From Nitrosarchaeum sp. (GTDB lineage Archaea; Thermoproteota; Nitrososphaeria; Nitrososphaerales; Nitrosopumilaceae): a stretch of 55,419 nt of DNA. Of this stretch, positions 43,978 to 53,096 are shown piece after piece. Where the stretch lies: assembly GCA_009697485.1 (NCBI GenBank), contig SICY01000001.1, forward strand, positions 1-55,419, read 5' to 3'. The notes beneath the pieces are model-generated. The model saw only the letters and a list, made by a program, of their open reading frames with translations. It did no database searches and was not told the DNA's origin. Each line of letters begins with the position of its first letter. Position 1 is the first letter of the stretch. Both the position numbers and the translations under genes were made by a program.

Positions 43978-44807
43978 GTGAACACTATTGATCCATACCC
44001 AACAACTGAGCTCGTATCTCCTGTAATATCTCCACTTGTAGCATATTTGAGCAATTCTCCTTTTGTAGCACCTAATTCTTTGCATGCTATCATGGTGGCT
44101 GCAATTGCTCCGTAACCGCAAGCGCTTACATTTCTATCTTCTAAAATATTATAAAATTTTTTTACATCTAATTTCAATATTGGTTCAATCAAAGCCATGT
44201 CTTGTTCATGTGCAAATTCATTTTGTTCGTAATGAGTAAAATCTGAAGAACCAATAATCATGACTTTCTTTTTTTCTGCAATTTTTACAATTGCTAGTCC
44301 TATGTCTTTAGCGGCATCTTTATTTTGATTAATCATGGATATTGGTAAGATTTTGAAATCTGAATACATTTCTTGCATTATGGGTATTTGCACCTCTAAA
44401 CTGTGTTCTCGTGTGTGAGAAAAATAATCCACATCAATTATTTTTGATATGTGGGAAATTTCTTCTGCTGCTTCTGAATCTACTTCCACATCCCCTAACG
44501 GTGTATTCCATTTACAGTCTTTCATTGTTGCAACACTACTTCCAATTCCCCAGTGATTGGGTCCAATTATTATAAATAATTCTGGCATATCTGATGATAT
44601 TGCATAAAATGAATGACATGCTATTGGACCTGAATACATGTATCCTGCATGTGGACAAATAACTCCAAAAATTTTCTTTTTAATATTGGATGGTGGAATT
44701 TTGCCTGGACCAAATTTATGCAAAAAACACTCTTTGATGGATTTTTTTAATTCTTTTTTTTCACTTGGATAGAACATTCCGGCTACTGCCGGCGTTCTAA
44801 TTTGCAT
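43974..44807 (-). CDS. Memo-like protein (MEMO1 family)
   Basis: 277 residues. MQIRTPAVAGMFYPS, CPHAGYMYSGPIA, IIGPNHWG and SSDFTHYE are the conserved metal-site stretches of the MEMO family, related to class III dioxygenases. The biochemical role in archaea is not settled. Its persistent neighbourhood with mevalonate enzymes across archaea suggests isoprenoid metabolism. It shares one base with rpsB and four with mvk. Confidence 0.93.
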   Translation of the reverse strand: MQIRTPAVAGMFYPSEKKELKKSIKECFLHKFGPGKIPPSNIKKKIFGVICPHAGYMYSGPIACHSFYAISSDMPELFIIIGPNHWGIGSSVATMKDCKWNTPLGDVEVDSEAAEEISHISKIIDVDYFSHTREHSLEVQIPIMQEMYSDFKILPISMINQNKDAAKDIGLAIVKIAEKKKVMIIGSSDFTHYEQNEFAHEQDMALIEPILKLDVKKFYNILEDRNVSACGYGAIAATMIACKELGATKGELLKYATSGDITGDTSSVVGYGSIVFT

Positions 44808-45430
44808 TACTCTATTTCCTCTTCCGTTATCTTTGTTTCAAAATCATCGATTTCGTATTTCATTGATTCATCTTCTTTTAGTTCTCCTCTTTCTATGAGA
44901 ACTTGACGAACCAATAGCCAATAGACTGTGGCAAGAGCTTTTCTTCCTCTGTTGTTTGCTGGAATAATCACATCTAGTTTAGATGTAATGTTATCCGTAT
45001 TTGAAATTCCAATTACTGGAATACCTGCATTGGTTGCTTCAGTAATTGCTTGTACATCTACTTGAGGATCAGAAATTAGAACCAATTTTGGTTCAATGTA
45101 GTATGGTAATGATGGATTGGTAAGAGTGCCAGGCATGAATCTACCTAGTAATTTTTTAGATCCTAACATTTCACAAAATTTCTCAATTGGAGTATTTGCA
45201 TATTGTCTAGCGGAACAGACAATGAGTTTATCGGTTCCAAGACGGTTGATGAATTTGGCAGCTGTTTTAATTTTTTCTAAAGTTATGTCAATATCGAGCA
45301 TGTATAGTCCTTCAGGACTAGCTTTTGTAATGAACGGTGTCATGAATTTTGTTTTAACTGGAGTTCCAACTCTAATTCCTGTGGATAGAATCTTCTTTTT
45401 GATTTCTGTGGTTTCTGCTTGTTCACTCAT
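44807..45430 (-). CDS. rpsB: 30S ribosomal protein S2 (uS2)
   Basis: 207 residues. The uS2 core includes FMPGTLTNPSLPYYIEPKLV and VIGISNTDNITSKLDVIIPANNR. It is slightly extended at the acidic C-terminus (ETKITEEEIE). The order eno-rpsB-memo is the classical archaeal arrangement. It is 7 nt from enolase. Confidence 0.96.
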   Translation of the reverse strand: MSEQAETTEIKKKILSTGIRVGTPVKTKFMTPFITKASPEGLYMLDIDITLEKIKTAAKFINRLGTDKLIVCSARQYANTPIEKFCEMLGSKKLLGRFMPGTLTNPSLPYYIEPKLVLISDPQVDVQAITEATNAGIPVIGISNTDNITSKLDVIIPANNRGRKALATVYWLLVRQVLIERGELKEDESMKYEIDDFETKITEEEIE

Positions 45431-45437
45431 AGCGATT

Positions 45438-46676
45438 TTAAATCTCTGCCATACCGCGTATTAAATCATGCTCTGATAGACGTATAAGCTCATTTAGTTT
45501 TGCTATTCTCTCTCCGCCAACTATCCCGACTTTGAGCATTTTTGACTTTGTTGCCAAACCTATGTGAGAAATATGCGAATCTATAGATTCTCCCGATCTA
45601 TGTGATGTGATTAATTTTATGTTGTTTTGATTTGCTACTTTAGCAAATTCAAAGGCATCATAAAGACTACCTGCCTGATTAACTTTGAGAATTGCAGCAT
45701 TACAAGATTTTAAATTAATTGCCTTTGTTAGAATGTCTTTATTGGTAACAATTAGATCATCTCCTGTAACTAATGTGTGTGGAAATTTAGCAGTTAGTTC
45801 TGCCATGTCATCAAATGCTTCTTCATGAACTGCATCTTCTGCATAGATTAATTTGTATTTTTGAATAATATTTGCAGCAAATTCAATTTGTTGTTCTGAA
45901 GAATTGACAAATCCTGCTCTTTCATAAACATACTTTTGTCTTTCTTCACTCCATTGAGTAGATGCTGCAAAGTCAACTCCTAAAGCTACTTCTTTTCCCA
46001 ATGTAAATCCTAAATTTTCACAAGCTTTTGCTGAAAATTCTAATGCCTTTATATTTTCTAATTTTGGTGCCCATCCTCCTTCATCTCCTCTCCCATTAGT
46101 GAAATTAGGATCCTCTTTTTCTAAAACATGACGCAATTCTTTATGAACTGATAAATTAGTTTCAATAGCATCTCTAATTGTTTTTGCCCCTATGGCACAA
46201 ATCAAAATCTCTTGAATGTCTGGTGTTCCTGGTCCTGCGTGAGCCCCACCTCCTAAAATATTTCCCAATGGAAATGGAAACTTGAAAGATGATTCAGATG
46301 ATAATATTTGAAATAAAGGCCTGTCTAATGATTTTGAAGCAGATTCCATTGATGCAATAGTTACTGCAAATGCTAATGCTCCTCCAATTTTTGAATAATT
46401 TGACGATTGATCAATACTTCTTAGCGTCTCATGTATTGTTTTAAGATCTAATGATTCTAACCCAACAAATTTTTGAGAATTTTCATTTAATATTCTTAGA
46501 CTTTCCTCCGGTTTTCCATTTGGGAAGCTAACTGCTTCATATTTTCCAACACTAGCTCCAGATGGTGCACAAACTCTACCTAGAAATTTATTTTCTGATA
46601 TGACATCAACTTCGATAGTTTTACTTCCACGACTGTTGTAAATGATACGTCCGTCAATGGAGGTTATTTTTGGCAA
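45438..46676 (-). CDS. eno: Enolase (phosphopyruvate hydratase)
   Basis: 412 residues. The N-terminal ITSIDGRIIYNSRGSKTIEV, GDEGGWAP loop, VTGDDLIVTN metal ligands and SHRSGESIDSHIS, with the catalytic Lys nearby in LKVNQAG, match the family. It interconverts 2-phosphoglycerate and phosphoenolpyruvate. The start is TTG, one base downstream of the rpoN stop. Confidence 0.96.
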   Translation of the reverse strand: MPKITSIDGRIIYNSRGSKTIEVDVISENKFLGRVCAPSGASVGKYEAVSFPNGKPEESLRILNENSQKFVGLESLDLKTIHETLRSIDQSSNYSKIGGALAFAVTIASMESASKSLDRPLFQILSSESSFKFPFPLGNILGGGAHAGPGTPDIQEILICAIGAKTIRDAIETNLSVHKELRHVLEKEDPNFTNGRGDEGGWAPKLENIKALEFSAKACENLGFTLGKEVALGVDFAASTQWSEERQKYVYERAGFVNSSEQQIEFAANIIQKYKLIYAEDAVHEEAFDDMAELTAKFPHTLVTGDDLIVTNKDILTKAINLKSCNAAILKVNQAGSLYDAFEFAKVANQNNIKLITSHRSGESIDSHISHIGLATKSKMLKVGIVGGERIAKLNELIRLSEHDLIRGMAEI

Positions 46677-46677
46677 A

Positions 46678-46914
46678 CTATTCTAACTCAGATTGGACTT
46701 CTTGGTGTCTTCTCTGTATTGCTTCATAAAATGGAATAACTTGTTGAATAGTTTCAACAGTGGTTAATAGCATCCTTCTGCAACAATATCTGCTTATTCC
46801 CAAAGAGTCTAGTCCTTTAGCTGGATCTTCTCCAGATCTTACTTTATTTTGATAATCTTCAAACTTATCCGCAATTAAATTTCCACAAGTAAAACATCTT
46901 ACAGGAACTAACAT
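46678..46914 (-). CDS. rpoN: RNA polymerase subunit N (Rpb10 homologue)
   Basis: 78 residues from ATG 46914 (MLVPVRCFTCGNLIADKF). The zinc site uses CFTCG and YCCRRM. An in-frame ATG at 46950 is ruled out because the TATA box (complement of 46938-46946) lies just downstream of it and 28 nt before 46914. It is the first gene of the long operon running to the FAH gene. It is a structural subunit of archaeal RNA polymerase. Confidence 0.95.
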   Translation of the reverse strand: MLVPVRCFTCGNLIADKFEDYQNKVRSGEDPAKGLDSLGISRYCCRRMLLTTVETIQQVIPFYEAIQRRHQEVQSELE

Positions 46915-46937
46915 ACGAACAAAAAAGTAATCAAGGA

Positions 46938-46946
46938 TTATAAAAA
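46938..46946 (-). promoter_or_regulatory. TATA box of the rpoN-eno-rpsB-lipid operon
   Basis: TTTTTATAA on the minus strand, about 28 nt before ATG 46914. It is followed at once by the divergent tRNA-Leu gene on the other strand, so the intergenic control region is under 60 nt. Confidence 0.55.
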
Positions 46947-46966
46947 CCATTCAAGAAATTTCTATT

Positions 46967-47051
46967 GCGGGTGTCGCCCAGCTCGGTCAAAGGCGCTAGC
47001 TTGAGGGGTTAGTCTCTTAGGAGTTCGTGGGTTCAAATCCCATCACCCGCA
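46967..47051 (+). tRNA. tRNA-Leu(GAG)
   Basis: The acceptor GCGGGTG pairs with CACCCGC, and the anticodon stem CTAGC/GTTAG holds the loop TTGAGGG with anticodon GAG. The long variable arm (TCTCTTAGGAG region) is typical of class II tRNA-Leu. The T-arm GTGGG TTCAAAT CCCAT has one G-U pair. Discriminator A is present, with no CCA encoded. Confidence 0.96.
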
Positions 47052-47067
47052 TATAATTTCATTTTAT

Positions 47068-47688
47068 TCAAATTTTATTTTGTAGTTTGTTTAATGCTTT
47101 GATTAGTTCAGAGCGTCTTTTTTCTTCTGTGATTGCACCTCTGACATCATCGACTAAAATACGATCTACATCAATTTTTCTTCTAGCCTCTTTTAGCACT
47201 TTATCATACATTGAAAATGGATACAAATGCAGATACAAATTTTCCATTATTTCAAAAATTCTTGAAGCATTATCTATATCCCCCATTCTAATTTTATCAA
47301 AAATCATTCGTTTTAATTCTCCTACACAATCCATTAATCCTAAAACATATGACTCTGGCATTACATCTAATTGCTTTTCTGAAGGAATTTCATTTTTTTC
47401 AACAATGGCAATTAGAGATGCTGCCTCAACAAATTCTTGTTCTGGCATAATCATGTATCTTCGAAGATCAGACGTAGCTTTTTTCTTGTATTTTTTTAGC
47501 AACACATCTGCTTGTTTTAGATTGTTTTTTGCAGATTTCATATCTCCTGTATGTACTGATATGATGGATTTACTACACAGAATTATTATCTCTCTTGTAT
47601 TTTTTAGCAAAAATTCTCTGGCATCTTGAACTTCTGATAATGATTTTGCAATTTTATTCAAAGATGGCTTTACATTTTTCAACGTCAT
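47068..47688 (-). CDS. Translin family protein
   Basis: 206 residues, all helical. The C-terminal part YVLGLMDCVGELKRMIFDKI and LYLHLYPFSMYDKVLKEARR matches the translin core. In other archaea translin-like proteins assemble into hollow octamers that bind or cut single-stranded RNA. Residues around RKIDVDRIL could bear acidic catalytic positions, but I cannot tell if it is an active nuclease. Convergent with tRNA-Leu; divergent from nnrE. Confidence 0.88.
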   Translation of the reverse strand: MTLKNVKPSLNKIAKSLSEVQDAREFLLKNTREIIILCSKSIISVHTGDMKSAKNNLKQADVLLKKYKKKATSDLRRYMIMPEQEFVEAASLIAIVEKNEIPSEKQLDVMPESYVLGLMDCVGELKRMIFDKIRMGDIDNASRIFEIMENLYLHLYPFSMYDKVLKEARRKIDVDRILVDDVRGAITEEKRRSELIKALNKLQNKI

Positions 47689-47760
47689 ATTCGTGTATGG
47701 ATAAAACCTAGGATAAATCGTTTGCCAAAGCTCTTATTTTGCTTCTAATGTATTCTAATT

Positions 47761-48405
47761 ATGGAAATATCTGTAGAGCAAATGATGCAAATAGAAAATA
47801 ATGGGCATCGCATGGGTTTTTTAAAAAAATTTATGATGGAAAACGCTGGTGCTATAGCAGTTAAAAGACTAGCAGAAAAATTTGATACTCTTGAATCAAA
47901 GAATGTTTTGATTTTTGTTGGATTGGGAAATAATGGTGGAGATGGATTAGTTATGGCTAGACATCTTGCAGGTTATGGTTCAAAAGTTGTAGTGGTTTTA
48001 CTTGGGACTCCAGATAAAATCAAAACTGAAGAAAGCCAATGGAATTGGTCACTACTGGAAAAAATGCCATCTGTTAAATTGATATCTAGCATAGATGATC
48101 TTGATTTCACTCCAGACATAATTGTAGATGGAATCCTAGGAACTGGAATCTCTGGAGAAATAAGAGAACCATATGCAAGTGCAATAAAATACATCAATGA
48201 TTCAAATTGCTTTAAAATTGCAGTTGATATCCCATCTGGAGTTAATCCTGATAATGGAGAAACTGCAAATATCTTTGTACAAAGTGACATGACAGTCACA
48301 TTTCATAAAATGAAGAGGGGAATGCCAAAAAGAAGAGATTTGTGTGGTGAAATATTTGTTGAAAAAATAGGGATTCCACCAGAAGCTGAAGAGGGTGTAT
48401 TATGA
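47761..48405 (+). CDS. nnrE: NAD(P)H-hydrate epimerase (YjeF N-terminal domain only)
   Basis: 214 residues. IFVGLGNNGGDGLVMARHLAG is the NnrE signature, with VDIPSGVNPDNGE further on. It epimerises damaged NAD(P)HX so that a dehydratase can repair it. In many archaea the dehydratase half is fused; here only the epimerase is present. The stop overlaps the next gene (ATGA), first of a three-gene operon. Confidence 0.93.
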   Translation: MEISVEQMMQIENNGHRMGFLKKFMMENAGAIAVKRLAEKFDTLESKNVLIFVGLGNNGGDGLVMARHLAGYGSKVVVVLLGTPDKIKTEESQWNWSLLEKMPSVKLISSIDDLDFTPDIIVDGILGTGISGEIREPYASAIKYINDSNCFKIAVDIPSGVNPDNGETANIFVQSDMTVTFHKMKRGMPKRRDLCGEIFVEKIGIPPEAEEGVL

Positions 48406-49013
48406 AAGTTCATCAAATCCAAGTTGGGAATATGCAGAATTTCACATATGTTGTGGAAGACGAAGATACCAATGAAGGAATAATAATTGATCCCTCTTGG
48501 GATCTTGATCAAATCGAACAAATCATCAAACGAAATAATTTAAAAATAAAATACATCATTAACACTCATCATCATTCTGATCACACCTTGGGAAATGAAG
48601 GAATGATAAAATCAACTAATGCAAAAATAATCCAACATGAAAAATCTGAATTAAAACATGATATTACAGTAAAAGATGGCGATGTAATTGAATTTGGGAA
48701 TTCAAAACTAACTGTTTTACATACTCCCGGTCATTCTAAAGATAGCATATGTTTAATTGGAGACGGAAAAATTTTTTCTGGTGATACGCTTTTTGTAGGA
48801 AATTGTGGACGTATAGATTTGCCAGGAGGTAGCGCAAAAGAACAATATCATAGTCTTTTTGATGTTCTTTATTCGTTGAATGATGATCTTGTTCTTTATT
48901 CTGGCCATAATTATGGACATTCTTTAACATCTACAATTGGACAAGAGAAAATAACTAATTTTGTCATGCAAAAGCGAACTGAACAAGAATTTGTTGACAT
49001 GATGGGACAATGA
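48402..49013 (+). CDS. Metallo-beta-lactamase fold hydrolase (glyoxalase II-like)
   Basis: 203 residues. The zinc motif is THHHSDHTLGN (HxHxDH), followed by LHTPGHSKDSICL and IFSGDTLFVGNCGR, with a C-terminal YSGHNYGHS giving the last His. The glyoxalase II subgroup hydrolyses thioesters, but persulfide dioxygenases look similar, so the substrate is open. Tight overlaps (ATGA) on both sides put it in the NAD(P)HX-epimerase/UPF0284 operon. Confidence 0.88.
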   Translation: MKVHQIQVGNMQNFTYVVEDEDTNEGIIIDPSWDLDQIEQIIKRNNLKIKYIINTHHHSDHTLGNEGMIKSTNAKIIQHEKSELKHDITVKDGDVIEFGNSKLTVLHTPGHSKDSICLIGDGKIFSGDTLFVGNCGRIDLPGGSAKEQYHSLFDVLYSLNDDLVLYSGHNYGHSLTSTIGQEKITNFVMQKRTEQEFVDMMGQ

Positions 49014-50083
49014 CCTATTTAGATGATTTTGAATTTTTTGGTAATGTAAACAAAGCTCACGATTTTATTGATGCACTTAAATCTGGAAATTTTTTATTCT
49101 CACTTGTAATTTCTTATACTGAAACATGTGAAATCCCAGACATTACATTTGCAGGTGCTGATAAAGATTCAATACAATTCACTCCTCCAGCAGATGCTGA
49201 ATACCTTTACTATGGTTATTGTAAAACAATTGATAAAATTCCAATGACTCCTGATGGTAAGCCTACGCCAGCATTACTTACTAAAACTGCATTAGAGTCT
49301 TGCAGTATTCCTCATGTTGTAATTAATGCTGGAAGTAAAATCTCACCTCAGCTACCTTTCATCCACACTGGTTTGGTACATGGGAAAAACATTTCAGTTG
49401 AATCTGCAATGAGGAATTCTCAAGTATTTCAGGCAGTAGATTATGGAAGAATGGTAGGAAGAAGTCTTGCATCTTTGACTGATTGTTTGATAATAGGAGA
49501 AAGTATTCCTGGTGGCACAACCACTGCTCTTGCTGTATTACGAGGATTAGGATTCCAAGCTAAAGTAAGTTCTAGTATTCCAAATAATCCGGTTGAATTA
49601 AAAAATCAAATTGTTAATCTGGCATTAGGGAGATTAACTTCTAATAATCCATATCATGTAATAGCTGAAGTTGGTGATCCTATGATTGCTTTTGTAGCTG
49701 GTATGCTAAGTTCCGCATCTGAAATCACTAAAGTAATGTTAGCAGGTGGTACACAAATGACTGCTGTTTTAGCATTTGCTTCAAAAATTGGTTTCAATGA
49801 ACAAAATACTGCTATTGGAACTACTTCTTACATCTCTAATGATAACAGTGCTAATTTTAAATCTCTTGTTTCAGAAATTGCAGATATTCCTGTCATAGCT
49901 GTTAATCCTGGACTTGAAAATTCTAAATTTTCAGGACTAAAAGCATTCTCACAGGGATTTGCAAAAGAAGGTGTAGGTGCAGGCGGTAGTATTATTGCAT
50001 CTATGATAAAAACAGGAAATGATTCCACTCATTTTTTAACGCTATCTGAAAAAGAATATACTCGACTTTTTACTTCACTGTGA
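49010..50083 (+). CDS. UPF0284 protein (CobT-like nicotinate-nucleotide phosphoribosyltransferase fold)
   Basis: 357 residues. GESIPGGTTTALAVLRGLG and MLAGGTQMTAVLAFA are shared with CobT, which activates the lower base of cobalamin. Members without CobT activity are named UPF0284, and this family is a candidate for archaeal cobamide assembly (family knowledge). Ammonia-oxidising archaea make cobalamin de novo, which fits. It overlaps glmS convergently by 14 nt. Confidence 0.88.
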   Translation: MTYLDDFEFFGNVNKAHDFIDALKSGNFLFSLVISYTETCEIPDITFAGADKDSIQFTPPADAEYLYYGYCKTIDKIPMTPDGKPTPALLTKTALESCSIPHVVINAGSKISPQLPFIHTGLVHGKNISVESAMRNSQVFQAVDYGRMVGRSLASLTDCLIIGESIPGGTTTALAVLRGLGFQAKVSSSIPNNPVELKNQIVNLALGRLTSNNPYHVIAEVGDPMIAFVAGMLSSASEITKVMLAGGTQMTAVLAFASKIGFNEQNTAIGTTSYISNDNSANFKSLVSEIADIPVIAVNPGLENSKFSGLKAFSQGFAKEGVGAGGSIIASMIKTGNDSTHFLTLSEKEYTRLFTSL

Positions 50084-51830
50084 CTGATTTAGCCAAGTTT
50101 CTTGGATAATCCGGGTCAGCGTCTTTTTCAATTGCAGCATAATATGAAAGCAGTTGTATTGGAATTGTTTCTGAAATCGGATATGCTAATTCACTAGTTT
50201 TTGGAATTTCTATCCAATAATCATAGACATCACTTTTCTCATCTGATATGCCGATGATCTTTGCACCACGCGCTTTAATTTCTCTAGCACTTGTTAATGT
50301 ATCCACATATGTTGAATCATTTGGATTAATTATAATCACAAATACATTGGAATCCATAAGTGCCAATGGACCATGTTTTAATTCGCCTCCTGGTATTCCT
50401 TCCGCATGAATGTATGTCAGTTCTTTTAATTTTAAAGCAGACTCTATTGCTATTGGATAGTGAATTCCTCTACCTAGAACATAGATATCTGAAATCTCTT
50501 TAATTTCTCTAGCAATGTGCCTAATTTGAGCATGATTTTCAAGAATTTTTGCAATTGCTTCTGATATTTCTTTATATCTAATTTCAAACTTTCCATCACA
50601 CAACTCTTCTGTGATTTTGTATACTATGATCATTTGAGATGTAAAACTTTTTGTTGCTGCAACGCCTATCTCGGGACCACAATTCATCCCAATTACAATA
50701 TCTGATTCCCTTGCCAAAGATGATGTAAGTGAATTTACTATGGAAATGATCTTACAGTTTACTTTTTTTGCAATATTTACCGCATCTAATACGTCTGCAC
50801 TTTCACCACTTTGTGAAATTGCAATTAATGTTGAATTTGGTTCAATTATATCTGAAGAAAATTGTAATTCACTTGAAATTATTGCATCTACTTTTATTTT
50901 TGCATATTTGGCTAAAACTTGTTTTGCAATTAACGCTGCATTATAACTAGTTCCACTTCCAGTTATGTAGATGTTCTTCGAATTTTTAATATAACTTGCT
51001 GCATTTTTAATTGCATCTTTTGTATTTTCTCCTGCTTTGAATATAGTGTCTGGCTGCTCTGAAATTTCTTTTAATGTAAAATGTGCATAGTCGCCCTTAT
51101 ACGCATCTGCAAATTCTTTTGATACTTTTGTAATTTGCTGTTTTACGCTTTCTCCATTAAAATCTAAAATTTGTAATTTGTCTTTATCAATTATGACAAA
51201 ATTACCATTTTCAATGTAAATGGCATTATCTGTTTGTTCAATAAATCCTAAAACATCACTTGAGAGAAAATAACTGTTTTTTCCAATTCCAACAATTAAT
51301 GGTTCATGAAATCTTGCAGCTGCCAATTGCCCATTTTCAAACATTGCAATAAATGCATAATTACCCTTTAATTCTGAAACTGTTTTGATTATTGCACTTT
51401 TAACATTCTTGACTATCTCATAATTTTTTTGAAGAAGATTTGCTATTACTTCACTGTCTGTTTCACTTTTGAAAATATATCCGTCTTTTTCTAATTCTTT
51501 CTTTAATTGTTCGAAATTTTCTATAATCCCATTATGCACTATTGCCAATTTTCCAGAATTGCTAGAATGTGGGTGTGCATTTGCATCTGTCACTTTTCCA
51601 TGAGTTGCCCATCTAGTGTGACCTATTCCAACTTTTCCAGGTAATGTGTCAAGTTTAATCCTAGAGTTTACTTCTTCTACTTTTCCAACTCCTTTTTTTA
51701 ATTCAATTTGACTATTTGATTCGGTTGCAACTCCAACGCTATCATATCCGCGATATTCCATTCTTCTCAATCCTTTGACTATTATTGGTGCTGCTATCTC
51801 ATTTCCATAATAACCAATAATTGAACACAT
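50070..51830 (-). CDS. glmS: Glutamine-fructose-6-phosphate aminotransferase
   Basis: 586 residues. The N-terminal glutamine amidotransferase begins MCSIIGYYG with the nucleophile Cys2, followed by GIGHTRWATHGKV. Two SIS sugar-isomerase domains follow (ITGSGTSYNAALIA and VLGRGIHYPIAIESALKLKE), ending DPDYPRNLAKSVTVK. It makes glucosamine-6-phosphate for surface glycans. The third residue of MCGI-type starts is Ser here. Convergent with the UPF0284 gene. Confidence 0.96.
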   Translation of the reverse strand: MCSIIGYYGNEIAAPIIVKGLRRMEYRGYDSVGVATESNSQIELKKGVGKVEEVNSRIKLDTLPGKVGIGHTRWATHGKVTDANAHPHSSNSGKLAIVHNGIIENFEQLKKELEKDGYIFKSETDSEVIANLLQKNYEIVKNVKSAIIKTVSELKGNYAFIAMFENGQLAAARFHEPLIVGIGKNSYFLSSDVLGFIEQTDNAIYIENGNFVIIDKDKLQILDFNGESVKQQITKVSKEFADAYKGDYAHFTLKEISEQPDTIFKAGENTKDAIKNAASYIKNSKNIYITGSGTSYNAALIAKQVLAKYAKIKVDAIISSELQFSSDIIEPNSTLIAISQSGESADVLDAVNIAKKVNCKIISIVNSLTSSLARESDIVIGMNCGPEIGVAATKSFTSQMIIVYKITEELCDGKFEIRYKEISEAIAKILENHAQIRHIAREIKEISDIYVLGRGIHYPIAIESALKLKELTYIHAEGIPGGELKHGPLALMDSNVFVIIINPNDSTYVDTLTSAREIKARGAKIIGISDEKSDVYDYWIEIPKTSELAYPISETIPIQLLSYYAAIEKDADPDYPRNLAKSVTVK

Positions 51831-51911
51831 AACTGATCTATCTGATAATATGAGGGGTTATTTACTGTTAAACCTATTTCTTGTAATTAATCAATTGAAA
51901 GTCTTTCTATT

Positions 51912-52475
51912 CTAAGATTCTACTTCAGTTGTCTCTGTGACTGCATTAATTTCAGGTTTTGATTCTGGCTTTTTAGTACTTTCTAACATGCTTGGAATAT
52001 TGGATTCTGGTGAAAAATGAATATTCTTTTCCTCTTCCAATGTTACAATATATGATGGAATGTTTACTTTTCTATCTCCAATCATTATATGTCCATGAAT
52101 TACCGCCTGTCTTGCTTGATATGGTGTTTTAAATCCAAATTTTCTTGATACCAATGTTTGTAATCTACGTGAAAGTAAATCATTTACTTGAAGATTGAGT
52201 ACATCATCTAATGTGGATTCATTACTGACTAGTCCTATTCTTGATAATGATTTCATTAAAATTGGTTCTTTTTCTAGTCTGATCTCTTGTCTCAAAGCAA
52301 GCAATGATCTTGCTTGATGTCTGACCCGAGATAATTCTGTATGTGCTTTCCATAATTCTCTTTTTGATCTTAAACCAAATGTGCCAAGAGTTTTTAGTTC
52401 CTCCATTTTTAATTCGTAATTAAGTGGTCTCTTTGGTTTTCTCCACATTCTTCTTGGATATTTAGGATCTCCCAC
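51912..52475 (-). CDS. rps4: 30S ribosomal protein S4 (uS4)
   Basis: 187 residues. The S4 core with the S4 RNA-binding domain (RRLQTLVSRKFGFKTPYQAR and AVIHGHIMIGDRKVNIPSY) is complete, and the archaeal N-terminus GDPKYPRRMWRKPKRP is normal. The C-terminal about 30 residues (ESTKKPESKPEINAVTETTE) are a charged low-complexity tail. GTG start, 9 nt after rps13. Confidence 0.96.
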   Translation of the reverse strand: MGDPKYPRRMWRKPKRPLNYELKMEELKTLGTFGLRSKRELWKAHTELSRVRHQARSLLALRQEIRLEKEPILMKSLSRIGLVSNESTLDDVLNLQVNDLLSRRLQTLVSRKFGFKTPYQARQAVIHGHIMIGDRKVNIPSYIVTLEEEKNIHFSPESNIPSMLESTKKPESKPEINAVTETTEVES

Positions 52476-52484
52476 TCAATTCAC

Positions 52485-53063
52485 CTATTTCTTTTTCTCC
52501 GCAGGAGCTGCTTTCTTTTCTGCAGCAGGTTTTGCTGTTGCCGGGGTAGCTGCTGTTGTTGGTGCAGCTGCTGTTGCTGCTGCAGGTGCAGCTGCTGCTT
52601 GTGCAGGAGCTGGTTTTCCAGCTTTGGCAACACCTACTGCTCCTCCTTTTCTACCTGTAGTTCTTGTACATTGTCCTCTAACTTTTAGTCCATACATGTG
52701 ACGATAACCTCTCCAACTATTGGTGGTTCTCTCTCGTTCAATATCATTTCTTAAAGTAAAAGGAATATCTGATGTCAATAGATGCTTATTTCCTCCAGTC
52801 TCGATGTCTTTTCTTCTGTTAAGGAACCATACTGGAAAATTTCCTGCTATGGGATTGGTAATTAATTTTTCAATTGATTGAACATTAGATTCAGATAGAA
52901 AACCAATATTTGTATTAGTATTAATTTTTAGTGTATCTAGAATTGCTGTGGCAAAATTATATCCTATCCCTTTAATCTGGGTTAATCCCACAATGGCTTT
53001 TTTAGCTCCAGGAATATCATTTCCTACAATCCTAACAATGTGTCTAAATTCTTGAGTGCTCAA
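52485..53063 (-). CDS. rps13: 30S ribosomal protein S13 (uS13) with an Ala/Pro/Lys-rich tail
   Basis: 192 residues; the normal archaeal protein is about 150. The core includes FRHIVRIVGNDIPGAKK, LTQIKGIGYNFA and YGLKVRGQCTRTTGRKG. After about residue 147 comes a tail of about 45 residues of Ala, Pro, Thr and Lys with no internal order, ending KKAAPAEKKK. It resembles the tails of histone H1-like proteins and is probably disordered. The start is TTG, 29 nt after TTTTTATCG. Confidence 0.95.
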   Translation of the reverse strand: MSTQEFRHIVRIVGNDIPGAKKAIVGLTQIKGIGYNFATAILDTLKINTNTNIGFLSESNVQSIEKLITNPIAGNFPVWFLNRRKDIETGGNKHLLTSDIPFTLRNDIERERTTNSWRGYRHMYGLKVRGQCTRTTGRKGGAVGVAKAGKPAPAQAAAAPAAATAAAPTTAATPATAKPAAEKKAAPAEKKK

Positions 53064-53087
53064 GTATTGAAAAATTCTTAGTTACCC

Positions 53088-53096
53088 CGATAAAAA
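53088..53096 (-). promoter_or_regulatory. TATA box of the rps13-rps4 operon
   Basis: On the minus strand it reads TTTTTATCG, centred about 29 nt before the TTG start of rps13. It favours a leaderless transcript. Confidence 0.5.

Noticed and set aside
43978..44121. 48-residue N-terminal extension of mevalonate kinase
   Set aside because: It lies inside the Memo gene in another frame and is not like the family; the kinase starts at TTG 43977.
46915..46950. 12-residue extension of rpoN
   Set aside because: The TATA box lies just downstream of that ATG and 28 nt before the normal start, so the extension would not be transcribed.
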